DNA from: Neonectria sp. B-13
Taxonomy: Eukaryota; Ascomycota; Sordariomycetes; Hypocreales; Nectriaceae
Length of the DNA: 64,000 bases
Direction of reading: 5' to 3'
Assembly (NCBI GenBank): GCA_002682825.1
Contig: NOKP01000035.1
Location: 372,001 to 436,000 of the forward strand
Each line of letters begins with the position of its first letter. The stretch's first letter is position 1. Positions 12,973 to 23,474 of the stretch are shown here, one piece after another. The translations under genes were made by a program, and so were the position numbers. The notes beneath the pieces are model-generated. The model made no database searches and was not told where the DNA came from. It was given only the letters and a program-made list of their open reading frames with translations.

Positions 12973-13413
12973 ATGAAGTTCACCGCTGCCTTCGTCGCGC
13001 TCCTCTCCGCCACTGGCGCCGTGGCCGCTCCCGCCCCTGCCACCAACTCCGTCTCCATGATGGCTGCCACTCCCCAGTGGACGATCCAGGGCCTCAACCG
13101 CGTCTGCGACAAGCCCGACACCACCTGCACCTGGAACTTCAAGATCAGCACCGGCAGCGGCGCTGCCACCGCCTGCAAGTACGTCATCAAGGGCAAGACT
13201 GCTTCGCGGGCCATTGGCGGACCTTCCAAGTGCGGCACCTTCACCGTCACCTCCAACTGGAGTGGCCAGTTTGGCGCCGACAAGGGATTCACCACCATGT
13301 CTGTTGTCAGCAGCAAGAAGCAGATCATCTATCCTTCTTACACCGACAAGCAGCTGGCCGGTGGCAAGGTTGTCAAGCCTGACCAGGCTTATGCCCCTGC
13401 TGCTCTCCCTTAG
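12973..13413 (+). CDS. small secreted protein, possible elicitor-like effector, 146 aa
   Basis: This single-exon gene has a good start context (CAAG before ATG) at 12973. An upstream in-frame ATG at 12910 would put 21 polar residues before the signal peptide and is less likely. Residues 1-19 form a signal peptide (AAFVALLSATGAVAAP). The mature part of about 125 residues has four cysteines (in RVCDK, TTCTW, ATACKY, PSKCGT), enough for two disulphides, and the order WTIQGLNRVCD, TGSGAATACKYVIKG, CGTFTVTSNWSGQFG. I recall similar small secreted proteins in Fusarium, Trichoderma and other Sordariomycetes, some described as hypersensitive-response-inducing proteins. That link is from memory and not tested. 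Codon usage is strongly biased to C-ending codons, suggesting high expression. Confidence 0.85.
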   Translation: MKFTAAFVALLSATGAVAAPAPATNSVSMMAATPQWTIQGLNRVCDKPDTTCTWNFKISTGSGAATACKYVIKGKTASRAIGGPSKCGTFTVTSNWSGQFGADKGFTTMSVVSSKKQIIYPSYTDKQLAGGKVVKPDQAYAPAALP

Positions 13414-15442
13414 AGTCTTCCGAGAACGACTTAGCTATAGATGTCATGGATAGACAAAACCTGTAATGTTAATTTATAAAGTCAGCAAGACATAGAAGAT
13501 TATGATTTTCCATCTTCAAGCTTTCTGTGCTTCTCGGTCATGTGAACGATGCGCGCTTCAGATTGTTGATGTCTTCGATGTATCTCTCTTTGGCGGCCAT
13601 GGAATATGACGTGGATGAACTGCTGCGTACTTTGGCCTTAGAGTGCCACGGGAACTGCAAGATGAGCCAGGGTAAGTTTCAGATGGTAATAATGAGGGTC
13701 GGGGAGTAATGCCTCCGGACTTGATCCACTTGCAGAAGTTGCAGGACCAATGCCGAAATTAAGCATGCAGTCAGCAAAAACGGGGACTTGACGCCGCCAC
13801 TGGGCTTCAAGGGGAGCTTCGTTAATTTAAAGCGTAATTGCCACGTTTCAGTGACATATTAGCCGGAAAGGTACAAGGCGGATGTGACTGGTGGCCATTG
13901 GTACTTATTTGGGAGACCTTTGAGTGTCACTGGCTGCGCCTGAAAGAGTTGGAATTGAGAGAGCTGGCAAATGGAATTCAACGTGCCAGGTACTGGTCCG
14001 GCACCCGCGGCTTCATCAAGGCCCTGATAGACTACCCCCTCGAGCGACACAGGAAGACCGACTTAAAGAGAAGCCACAACGAAGTAAAGCCACAACTCAA
14101 TCCTAGCAAGGATCCTAATGAATTATCGTAAATCGCAGTATATCGGTATGATTTACGAGCCAGCTCCGAGAGACGAATTCAGAGCGGCAAACCTACGACT
14201 AAAGTCAACGATGTTAATATTATCTCGACTAGAGAAATGTTACAGACTTCTATTATACGAAAACGCGGAGGGAGGGCCTAATTTGGTGGCTAATGCATGG
14301 TTAGAATAGCCACAGCCGCTGGTAGTAGGGTGGGTGGAATACTTTACGTTATTCTTACGAAAACATTAGGATGTAATCTCACTTGTAGCTGCGATAATAC
14401 AATTGAAGAACATAATAAACGATTGCGATCACCTTTGGGGACGCCGTCACAGCTTAGCTAGCGGTGTGAATGCTGCTAGGTTACCCACTGTTGCTCCTAT
14501 CCCGAGGGACGCAGATCAGAGGAAATCGTATCGCCAAGCAAGCTACCGCAACCAGTTGCAGTCCAGTCACCCGTACGCTGTGGCACAAAGCTAGAAACAA
14601 TATCTCAGTTGTGCTATAAATAGGAGAGGTGTGTAACCTGCAGTTCGAACCGCGGTTATACCTGTCCTTGATCACGAGACAGTGAAATGCTCAAAGACAA
14701 GACATACATATATTGTTACGACTTTGCAAGAGATTCTACAAGTGATGGACATTTGAGATGCTTGATTTAGGTTCTTTTCCGACCCTGGTACTTTTCCGGT
14801 ACTGGCCCCAACACAAATGAAGACTTATCCGATCCCGACGCGGCTTTAATTTCCTTGCGTGACTTAGCGTAGAAACCACCGTCTCGGCCACGATGCTTTG
14901 AACACCGACGGAGAAGATAGTCAAAGAACAGCATGTATAAGACATGCGATCAACCTAGAAAGTTGATGCTATTCAGCCTCATGTAAAGAGCAACAAACCA
15001 AGTAAATGTATTTGTAGATTTCAGGCTGTCTGAAAGGTACCATGAGCTAGCAAAATTGCAAGTTCTCAACTCCATTACCGATGGCTTCCCCGCATTTGCG
15101 CCAAGGGCTCCCCACAGTCTCCGCGTTCCCTGGGTTCAGCAAGCTTTGATTTAGTCAACAAATGATCCTCGGAACGGCACTCGTTGATGACGACAGCGAT
15201 CAAGGGACTCAAGAGATCCCCTATACCTGCGCCTTTGCGTTTTACCCGAAGGGTACACAAGCCCATCCTTCCCAATGTCACCCAGCAGGCCCGCCAGAGA
15301 CAACGACGTCCCACGCCAGCGGGGTAGTCGGCCATCAAAGAGCCGAGTTGTCAGGTATAAAGATCGACTCGAACCCAACGTTGAAGAGGCAAAGCACTCT
15401 GACTCGTCAGACAGAAAACCGGGCTATTTCACCGTTACCAAC
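13414..15442. other. intergenic, no gene seen
   Basis: Two kilobases between two plus-strand genes. There are several open frames of 60-100 codons but none with a recognisable motif or consistent splice signals. An in-frame ATG at 15275 would extend the next gene by 56 codons; I reject it because the extension is very polar and hides a signal peptide. A sequence around 14600-14650 faintly resembles the A- and B-box layout of a tRNA but does not fold. Confidence 0.45.
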
Positions 15443-17140
15443 ATGGCTATTTCAGTGGTTGTCCTCAGTATCCTTGTCCCTTTAGGCCTCGGCCTCTTTC
15501 GCGACGTCAACGCAAAAGTGTCGTCCGCAGTACGGCCCTTGCCAGACACGGCTCAGATAATTGACCAAAAGAGCTTCAATGTTTTAGACAAAGTCCCACC
15601 TCCCAGTGAGGCCAATGCCACTACGGTATGGTTGCCAACGGAAGCGGTTCGGATATCTATCGGCAACAAAAACTCACAAGGATTAGAAGTTTCTCTGGCC
15701 TGGGGTCACTCATAAATCCCTCACCGACCGGCCCTTCCACGTATATGATCCGGAATTTTACGATATCATCGGAAGCGACCCGAGTTTGACATTGATCGCC
15801 ACTTCAGATACCGATCCCATTTTCCACGAAGCTGTTGTCTGGTGGGTTGACTATTTCCTAGCTTGCGAACTGGACTAACACTGTACGTCAAGGTATCCCC
15901 CCACCGAGGAAGTATTCTTTGTTCAAAATGCCGGCGATCCTGCGGCTGGAACTGGCCTCAAGAAGTCATCTGTCATTCAGAAGATTTCCCTGGCAGAGGC
16001 CGATGCCATGAGGAATGGGTCCCATACTGAGAGCGAAGTAAAAATAACCATCGTACCATCTGCGCCTCAGGTTATCAACCCAAACGGTAAACTTCAGTTT
16101 ATGGAAGCATAGGGATATAATCTGACGTGAAAACAGGCGGTACGAACTACAAGGGCCAGATCATCTTCGCAGGCGAAGGCCAGGGAGACAGCATTCCCTC
16201 CACCCTCTACCTCATGAACCCCGAGGAGCCCTATAACACAACCGGTAGGACACCTATCCACTGGATTGCGCCGTCATTTTCATATACTTATACATCCCAG
16301 CCCTGGTAAACAATTATTTCGGCAGACAGTTCAACTCGCTCAATGACGTCTCCATCAACCCTCGGAACGGGGACATTTACTTCACCGATACCATGTACGG
16401 CTACTGGCAGTACTTCCGCCCCGAGCCTGGCTTCCCAAACCAAGTCTATCGTTTCAATGAGGGGACTGGTGCTTTGACTGTGGTTGCTGATGGCTTTGTA
16501 TCCCCGAATGGTGAGTGTACTTGACTGACGGAAAGGTATCAAGCATCCTTGATTACTTATTGACAAATATGGTTGACAGGGCTTACATTTTCACCTGATG
16601 GGTCTTTCGCCTATGTTACAGACACTGGACTCAGCAACGGATTGTTCGGGTTGAACTTTACCCGGCCCGCTTCGATGTAAGTCATTCATCATGATACCAC
16701 GCCTTGCTATAAGGAATAGTCTGGGGACCGAAGCTCATCATCCTAACTAGTTATCGCTTTGATGTGCAAGAGGACGGTACATGGGAGAACCGCAAGACAT
16801 TTGCGTATGTTGCGGCGCGTCTTCCCGACGGTAAGTCTGGCCCTTTTATGCACCTATACCAGCACAGCACAAGATGCATACCGATCCCGATCCGGTTTGA
16901 CTTAGTTGTTTCTGACTTGTTTTGCTTGCAGGCATTCACTGCGATTCGAAAGGCAACGTGTACGCAGGCTGTGGAGATGGCGTGCACGTTTGGAACCCTT
17001 CAGGAAAGCTCATTGGAAAGATCTACACGGGTATCAACGCGGCCAACTTCCAGTTCGCCGGGGACGGCCGAATGATCATCATGGGAAGAACGAAGTTGTT
17101 TTATGCGACACTCGCCGCCTCGGGAGTAGGTCTCAATTGA
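15443..17140 (+). CDS. SMP-30/gluconolactonase-type secreted lactonase, 8 exons, 411 aa
   Basis: Exons are 15443-15625, 15687-15841, 15893-16086, 16137-16244, 16301-16510, 16580-16676, 16751-16830 and 16932-17140. Seven GT..AG introns (50-101 nt) all keep phase. The N-terminus is a signal peptide or anchor (AISVVVLSILVPLGLGLF). The rest fits a six-bladed propeller of the SMP-30/gluconolactonase/LRE family: FHEAVVWYP at the start of the first blade (Glu as metal ligand), NSLNDVSINPRNGDIYFTD (Asn/Asp metal ligands), SPNGLTFSPDG and DGIHCDSKGNVYAG (Asp ligand). Family members hydrolyse sugar lactones or related esters with Ca2+ or Zn2+. Here secretion suggests a role on external substrates. It lies 430 bp upstream of a 3-hydroxyproline dehydratase-like gene on the same strand. 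Family assignment is firm, substrate unknown. Confidence 0.9.
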
Positions 17141-17566
17141 AAGACGAGTGTTGGGCCTTTAGCATCATGAAGGCTATGTTATTCGCCATGAGGAACGACT
17201 TCGGAAGACTAGCATCTAAACATTTCATGCTTGCGGGATTTATTGTAGAGTGGGTCTAGGGCCGCCGACGAGGATTCTGTTTCTCCTATGAACCTAACTT
17301 CATAAACTTTTCATAAATAACTAGCTGGCTGTTGAAACCCCTCTCTTAGAGTCCCGTCTAACCGAATCTTGGGGCTAAAACTTCCTTCGCCTACTACACG
17401 CGAGCTATCCACCTTGTCAAGTCATCGCTAGGCGTGAACTTTGCTAGTCCAACGTCTTCATATATCTTCCAAACATCACGGTGCTCTACTACACATACCT
17501 AGTAAGTATCAATGCCCACATCATAAAGTGATGCCACATTAATAAGGCAGCAGTCCGACAGACACT
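17141..17566. other. short intergenic region with promoter of the next gene
   Basis: This 426-bp gap separates two genes on the same strand. It ought to contain the terminator of the lactonase gene and the promoter of the racemase-family gene. No TATA box at a convincing distance from 17567 was recognised. Confidence 0.4.
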
Positions 17567-18757
17567 ATGACACTCCCGATGTACTTCTACAGTCCTGACC
17601 ACGAGCCGCTATCGTGTGTAGACATGCACACGGCGGGAATGCCAACCAGAATTGTTACCAAAGGGTACCCGCCGCTCTCAGGAAGCCTGCTTGAACAGAG
17701 GACGCAAGCAAAGGACCACCATGACCACATTCGCGAGCGCTTGTTGCAGGAACCGAGGGGACATTCCGGCATGTACGGGGCTGTACTTCGGCCAGAAACT
17801 GAATGTACAACGTCCGGGGAAGCACACATGGGCGTACTCTTTCTGCACGGCGAAGGATATAGCAATATGTGCGGGCATGCCACCATTGCCGTGTGTCGGC
17901 TTCTTGTCGACTTACACGATACGACCATCTTTCCCAGGCGAAAAGAGCTCGTGTATAATGCGGAAACGAAGAGTGTCCGAGTCGATTTGCATACGCCAGG
18001 CGGTTTAGTCAAGAGCGATGTCCCGACAGTTGATGACGGCACTCGCTCAGACCCCGCGCGTCCTGTTAGCTTCGTTGCTATTCCAGCTTTCGCATTAGCA
18101 ACTGATCTCATCGTCGACATCCCCGAGGAGTACCGTTGGCCAGAACTCAAAGGCCGCCTCAGTGTAGTGGTATCGCTCGCGCAGGCAAGTGCTGTGAGCT
18201 GTCACATCAGCCTCGCGGAGCTGGGATTTCCAGCCGACACTTTCACGGCGGTCATTAACTTCCACGCCCTTGATTTTGCTACTAAACAGCTCAAAGCAGC
18301 TTTGAATGACTCAGCTCATGTTAAACCATTCCTGAGAACACCCAATGAGAACGACAATCTCGTCTTTGGCGTCATGGTTGAAGATCAAAACACAGGGTCT
18401 CGTGCAGAGGGCACGGATGGTACAGAGACGGGATTATATCTCTTTGGCGATCAGCATCTGGATCGGTCGCCGACGGGGAGCGTGGTAGCTGCACGGAATA
18501 CCATCAAGTATTTCAAGGGTGAGCTTGAAATTGGACGGTCATGGACATACCACTCAATCTTGACAAGGAAGCATGGTGGAGAACACGGATTCGTTGGAAA
18601 GACATTACGCCAAGTGGTCCTTTTGTGCAGGGATGGCTCTACTATGAAGGGAGTTGAGGTTCAAGTAAGTGGCCATGCTTACTACACAGGGACAAGCACT
18701 TGTATTGTGGAGAAAGAGGATCGAATCGGAAAAGATGGGTTTCTTCTCAATCATTAG
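17567..18757 (+). CDS. trans-3-hydroxy-L-proline dehydratase / proline racemase-family enzyme, 396 aa
   Basis: Single exon, 396 residues. The first catalytic cysteine is present in MCGHAT (Cys102). The position of the second racemase cysteine is a threonine in DRSPTGS (Thr303). Established knowledge of the family is that Cys/Cys gives racemases or epimerases, while Cys/Thr marks trans-3-hydroxy-L-proline dehydratases, which make delta-1-pyrroline-2-carboxylate. So dehydratase is the better call. Other conserved parts are VDMHTAGMPTRIV at the N-terminus, AEGTDGTETGLY, SWTYHSI and GHAYYTGT near the C-terminus. One oddity is that the usual DxSYGGAFY loop is replaced by SLAQASAVS (about residues 203-211), which may alter substrate binding or reflect decay. 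Neighbours on the same strand are a lactonase and an MFS carrier. Confidence 0.88.
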   Translation: MTLPMYFYSPDHEPLSCVDMHTAGMPTRIVTKGYPPLSGSLLEQRTQAKDHHDHIRERLLQEPRGHSGMYGAVLRPETECTTSGEAHMGVLFLHGEGYSNMCGHATIAVCRLLVDLHDTTIFPRRKELVYNAETKSVRVDLHTPGGLVKSDVPTVDDGTRSDPARPVSFVAIPAFALATDLIVDIPEEYRWPELKGRLSVVVSLAQASAVSCHISLAELGFPADTFTAVINFHALDFATKQLKAALNDSAHVKPFLRTPNENDNLVFGVMVEDQNTGSRAEGTDGTETGLYLFGDQHLDRSPTGSVVAARNTIKYFKGELEIGRSWTYHSILTRKHGGEHGFVGKTLRQVVLLCRDGSTMKGVEVQVSGHAYYTGTSTCIVEKEDRIGKDGFLLNH

Positions 18758-19329
18758 ACTACTCCAGGTATTCAAGAACGACACATCATCAACCATCCTG
18801 GAATCCACCTCGCCAACCGCTAGAGTCGTGGAGCTCCATGAACATAAAAGCCCGCAAAAACCAATATAAACGGCCCTTCAATGACAAGTTCATTGAAACG
18901 TACGTGGCAGGCAACGGCATTTATGGAGACTAGTGCCATGGCGTGATGGAACCGATACCTCAAGGAGGATTAGCTTCGGCCAAATCCAGGGGAATGACGT
19001 TCCCTGTCGAAAGCTCTGTAAATCCCAACACCAAAGTTTGCCGTTACTCCATGGAAGATCTTAACTTTGAAAGAAATGGACCCTTATTACATATGATGTC
19101 CACTATTTAACCTGGCAATACTACTCCATTTACCTAATACATGAGGACCCAGGACAATGCAAAATTCCTTTTGCGATGGCGTGCTTGGTGCTTTGACCAA
19201 CACTGCTGATTTATATCGCCAGATACTGCAGGTCGACCCTGAAGTTATAGAAGCACTCAGAATCTGACCAGTCTGCGTGGCTTGGTTAATACATTGCCTA
19301 CAATTGAAAGTACGATTTTCTACTGAAAC
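18758..19329. other. intergenic, no gene seen
   Basis: A 572-bp gap between two plus-strand genes, holding the terminator of the first and the promoter of the MFS transporter. No supportable open frame or repeat was found. Confidence 0.45.
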
Positions 19330-20980
19330 ATGGAGCAAGAGGTGAAACAAAAGAGCGAGGGCGAGCAGGTGGTAATCGACCGTCGCAAAGCTCGGCGGGT
19401 GGTCCTCAAAACCGATGCTGTCGTTCTACCGCTTTTGACCATTGCCATGACGCTAGGCTTTCTGGATAAGGTACTTTATGCATCTGTTGCTGGCATGAAG
19501 AGTCTCTGGCTAACCACCAGAAATAGAATGCCTTGTCATTCGCTGCGGTATGGGGTCTAAAAGATGATACTCACCTCGTGGGCCAGGAATACAGCTGGCT
19601 GGGCAGCATATTCTACTTCGGATACCTCTTCGCCGAGTTCCCTAACCTCTGGCTAATGACACGAGTACCGCTCGGAAAATACATCGGAGGCTGTCTCACC
19701 GCATGGGGAGTTGCTCTATGTCTCATTTCCACCTGTCACAACTTTCGCGGTATCGCGACCATCCGATTCTTCCTGGGCGTCTTCGAAGCAAGCTTACTCC
19801 CGTGCATGATGCTCTTCAACTCGATGTGGTACCGGCGCGACGAGCAGCCGCTGAGGACTGCGTTCTGGTGCAACACCTTTGCTGGTGTGTTTGGTGGCAT
19901 TTTGTCGTATGCAATTGGCAAAATCGACGGCTCTTTGTCAACCTGGAAGGTTTGTCCATGTTTGTCTTCAACTGCTTGTTTCATAAGCTAATCTTCAAAA
20001 TCAGTACATCTTTATCATTTACGGGGCCGTTACCGTATTAATGGGCATTGTGACCTTGCTTCTGCTGCCTGATAGCCCGGCGAATGCATGGTTTCTGAAC
20101 TCTGAGGAGAAGGAACTCGCAGTCCTCCGTCTTGCAGACAACCAAACAGGCGTGAGGCAAAGCAAAGTGAGTCGCAAAGCCGTCGCTGTCTGAATTTACT
20201 AATTTTGAGCCTACAGAAAATGAACGTTGCACACATTAAAGAAGCCCTTCTCGACCCCAAGTGGCTCATCTCTTCTCTTGGCGTCTTCGCTTATGCCATC
20301 ACCAACGCCAGCATCACCAACTTCAACCCCCTTATCATCGCTGGATACGGCTTCTCTCAGAGCAGGACTGCCTTGATGGCAACGCCTCAAGCCGCCATTG
20401 CAATGGTCGCTCAGGCGAGCTTTTCGGCAGTCACTCTGTTTGTCCCCAACCTAAGATGCTTCTTTTGGGTGCTTTCCTCGTGCATTGCATTGGCCGGCGC
20501 GATCATGGTTCACGTTCTCGACGCAACGGTGCAACGGAATGCTAGCTTGGCGGGCGTATATTTGATGGGATTCTACAATCCTCCATTTATCATGGCGGTG
20601 AGCCTGCAGACGTCGAACAATTCGGGAACGACCAAGAAGAGTTTCGTGTCTGCGTCCATCGCCATCTTTTACGGTTTGTCTACCTATGACATCTAGCTCG
20701 AGGCTTATGCTAACCACGAACAGCCCTGGGTAACATCGTTGGTCCGCAATTCTTTCGCGAGGCGCAAGCTCCTCGGTACCAACTCGGCATCGGGGCTCTG
20801 TTGTGCTCGTTTGCTGTGATGGCCGCCTGTGGTATTGCGTACGCCCTGGTCTGTATTTTTGAGAACAAGAAGAGGGATGAGAAGTTCGGCAAACCCAAGA
20901 ACGTGATTGAGACTGGATTGGCTGTTGAGCACGAGGACCTGACGGATATTCAGAACACCAACTTCCGATACACGTTATAG
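19330..20980 (+). CDS. MFS anion:cation symporter (allantoate permease/Dal5 type), 5 exons, 479 aa
   Basis: Exons are 19330-19470, 19527-19949, 20005-20166, 20217-20673 and 20724-20980. Introns of 50-56 nt all keep phase. The protein has the layout of the fungal ACS family of MFS carriers (Dal5, Tna1 and relatives): a charged N-terminus, LRTDxxxLP-like start of helix 1 (here LKTDAVVLPLLT), LDKNALSFAAVWGLKDD, SWLGSIFYFGYLFAEFP, the RFFLGVFEASLLP motif and WYRRDEQPLRTAFW, then a central loop (LPDSPANAWFL, a family hallmark) and six more helices. It should be a plasma-membrane uptake carrier for a small carboxylate such as allantoate, nicotinate or a vitamin. Its place behind a lactonase and a hydroxyproline-type dehydratase suggests it may import a substrate of those enzymes, but that is inference. 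Confidence 0.92.
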
Positions 20981-21305
20981 ATGATATCCTTATACTTTAA
21001 AACACTACAGCTTGAAAGATGTCGTCAGAGCCCTCCGAGCTCTCAGCTTATTTTAGTCGTGTTGTGATGCTTGCATAGAAAAGGTTATTCGCGTGACAGA
21101 AACATACCACTCGGTGATAATGAGGCTCTCATGGATGTAGTTATCTCTAGCTTGATGGGTCTAGCGACTTGCGGTATCATCTATGGGCATATCAAGTTGG
21201 ACAATATCTTGGTAGTTAATAGTGAATGAGGATAGAGAGGCGAACGAACAAGATATTATAGGGTTTCAGGTTATGTGTCATGTATCTTTACATTGCCTAT
21301 CATTC
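20981..21305. other. intergenic between convergent genes
   Basis: This 325-bp stretch separates the stop of the MFS gene (+) from the stop of the acidic coiled protein (-). It should hold both polyadenylation regions. No coding signal was seen. Confidence 0.45.
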
Positions 21306-22973
21306 TTACTTAGCCGTCTCAGCTAGTGCTCTGCGCCTTGTTGTATAACCTTCCCTCAAGCTTTCTATCATCTGAATATTATCCTCAGCCAGCGTTTTTG
21401 CTTGGTCTGCACCATCAGGCAGCTGAGCAATCCACACTCGGGTGTCTTCTACTTCTTGCCGCGCAGACTCTTCATCCTGAGCTAGCTCCTCAATCTGATG
21501 CGTGACACTCTGCCTGTCCACGTTCTCAAACCCAGTGGCAAGTTTGAATGTCTTTCCGGGACAGAGACGGTCGGCGTCCATCTGAGACGCTTCGTACGCC
21601 TTCTGATAGATCGAGGCTTGTTGCTCAGCGTGTCGAAGTCTGAGTTGTACCGCTCTGCCACCGTCCTGCTCAGATTGCTGGGTATCCCTAGTCTCTTGCC
21701 GTACTCTCCACAGGTTGTCCTGCTGCCACGAATTCTCACCCCTAAGCTGTTCCAGCTCCCACAAGGGCAAGTCTTCAGGCCTCTGGGCCTGTCCATTAGG
21801 ACAAAGCCGAGCAGCAGTTTTCTCTGTCTCGAGGCGTTGCCTCGCTGCCCGTTCGTTGCCTCTCTCGACCTGCCACAGTTTCCAACGCGCAAGCCACTCT
21901 TCATCGACAGTTTTGGCCGCCGCCAGTCTATCTTGGAGCTGCCGATTGAATAAGCCGTCGTCGTGTTGTAGCCAACCCTCGAGCTCTGCCACCTTGCGAA
22001 GTGGTTCCTCCGCAGCCCACTCGGCTGAGCGGGCAGCGTTTGCCCGTACCAGGTCCACCAGGAAAGCATCACCGTCAAAGTCATCCCCAGGCCAGCCGTG
22101 TTTGCGGTATAGAGGTTTGGTAGTCTCTTTTTCCCACTGAGAACCGGAATTCTCGCCGCCTCCGGGCGTTTCTGTAAGATCGTGGTACCATCGTATGATG
22201 TCACGCAAGACTTCGCCGGCCGGCCGACTGTCCGCTTCGTCGTAAATTCCTTCGCTGTCTTCCATGTCTTCATCACTGTCTTTTGCGTCTTCATCACTTC
22301 CTTCTGTACCTTCCTCTCTGCTGTCCGCCCCTTGGTTACTCTCCTCTTTTTCTTCATCACTGTCCTCCACGTCTTCCTCACTCCTTTCTGTTCCTTGCTC
22401 ACTCTCGCCTTCATCCGTCTCCCAGTCGCTTCCTTCTTCCTCGCTGTCCTCTTTTGAGATGTAATTAGTAAGTAGGCCTCGAAGTCCGTGGTCGTATGAG
22501 CCCCCAGATTCTTGATCAAGTATCCAAATGCAGTGTTTCTTAGCACTGTAAATAATCACGCATTTGTGATTTCCCAACATGGACAGAGGCGTCATCCACG
22601 GTCGCATGGCATCTTCTTCCGAATCAGCGTAGAACGGATCACGGCTTTGTTCCACGTCGGCAGCTGTGCGAAAGTCGGCAAATCCACCGCCCTGGAAGAA
22701 ATCGAGCCCTTCTGTGCCAGTATTATCAACGTAAGGGAGGATGCTATAGAGGTAGATCATGGAGTCGTCCAAGCCGTGGGAGCGATACATGGGAACGAGG
22801 GCGTCAATATTGTGAGGACCTGGTAGAATCCAAGCAGGGTCAAGATATTGCATTCGAGCGAGGGTTTTATATATCTCCAGCATGAGCTCGGCGACTTCGT
22901 GTAGCTGGGCTTTTTGAGTGGGAGTGATGTTTTCCATGATCAATCGGAAAGGCGGTGCTTTTACCAGCGACAT
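21306..22973 (-). CDS. acidic, coiled-coil-rich protein of unknown function, 555 aa
   Basis: Single exon. The first ATG in frame is at 22973 (MSLVKAPPF); a second at 22938 (MENIT) is also possible. Residues about 15-170 form a folded domain with AWILPGPHNIDALVPMY, YLYSILPYVD and RPWMTPLSMLGNHKCVIIY, followed by IWILDQESGG. I have seen this arrangement in many hypothetical proteins of Fusarium-like fungi but know no function. Residues about 190-260 are an imperfect Ser/Asp/Glu repeat (SDEEKEE, GSDEDAKDSDEDMEDSE), very acidic. The C-terminal 280 residues are rich in Glu, Arg, Gln and Leu with heptad-like spacing and are probably coiled coil. The acidic stretch is encoded by near-repeated TCTTCATCACTG units. 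The gene looks complete. No function is proposed. Confidence 0.7.
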   Translation of the reverse strand: MSLVKAPPFRLIMENITPTQKAQLHEVAELMLEIYKTLARMQYLDPAWILPGPHNIDALVPMYRSHGLDDSMIYLYSILPYVDNTGTEGLDFFQGGGFADFRTAADVEQSRDPFYADSEEDAMRPWMTPLSMLGNHKCVIIYSAKKHCIWILDQESGGSYDHGLRGLLTNYISKEDSEEEGSDWETDEGESEQGTERSEEDVEDSDEEKEESNQGADSREEGTEGSDEDAKDSDEDMEDSEGIYDEADSRPAGEVLRDIIRWYHDLTETPGGGENSGSQWEKETTKPLYRKHGWPGDDFDGDAFLVDLVRANAARSAEWAAEEPLRKVAELEGWLQHDDGLFNRQLQDRLAAAKTVDEEWLARWKLWQVERGNERAARQRLETEKTAARLCPNGQAQRPEDLPLWELEQLRGENSWQQDNLWRVRQETRDTQQSEQDGGRAVQLRLRHAEQQASIYQKAYEASQMDADRLCPGKTFKLATGFENVDRQSVTHQIEELAQDEESARQEVEDTRVWIAQLPDGADQAKTLAEDNIQMIESLREGYTTRRRALAETAK

Positions 22974-23474
22974 GAATGAAGGCAAGACGTATTAAAAGAG
23001 GACCGTCGTATAAAGATAGTTGAATAAATTAAGGCATAGATGAAGTTTTCTCTCTCGTACGATCCGCTAGTTGTTGAGTATTGATGCCTGAGGCGCAATT
23101 AGGCTACAACCAAGCCATAGACCAACCAGAGAGTCAACTATCACGATCGTCTCTATTTAGAGTTACAAAAACAGCGGTGAGTATGTGATGGCGCTCTGAT
23201 ATAACCGCCGTAATAATATCACTAGGAGCTTGGAGCCCTCTGCCCTCCAGAGCTGAGAGGCTGTCTCATGGCTAAGAGAGCCAAGATAGACAAGAAGTGC
23301 TGTGTTGAATCGACAACAACGTGACTTAGAAGACACAGCGGCAAAGCGTCGATGTGTAGAACCTTATCAAATAAAAGGTGTCTAATCTAGCCCACCGAGA
23401 GCTAGTACTAAGGTTTGATAACAATTCAAAGAAAAGGACTGGAGGTCTAGGGTAAGGATGCCGAAACTCGGAAC
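22974..23474. other. intergenic, no gene seen
   Basis: A 500-bp stretch upstream of the acidic-protein gene (leftward) and downstream of the damaged LysM gene (also leftward). It should contain the promoter of the former. No supportable frame or element found. Confidence 0.45.

Noticed and set aside
14590..14660. Possible tRNA gene (CTCAGTTG, then AGTTCGAACC)
   Set aside because: Spacing is roughly right but no acceptor, anticodon or T stem can be paired.
15275..15442. Upstream in-frame ATG extending the lactonase gene
   Set aside because: It would place a highly charged 56-residue stretch before the hydrophobic signal sequence.
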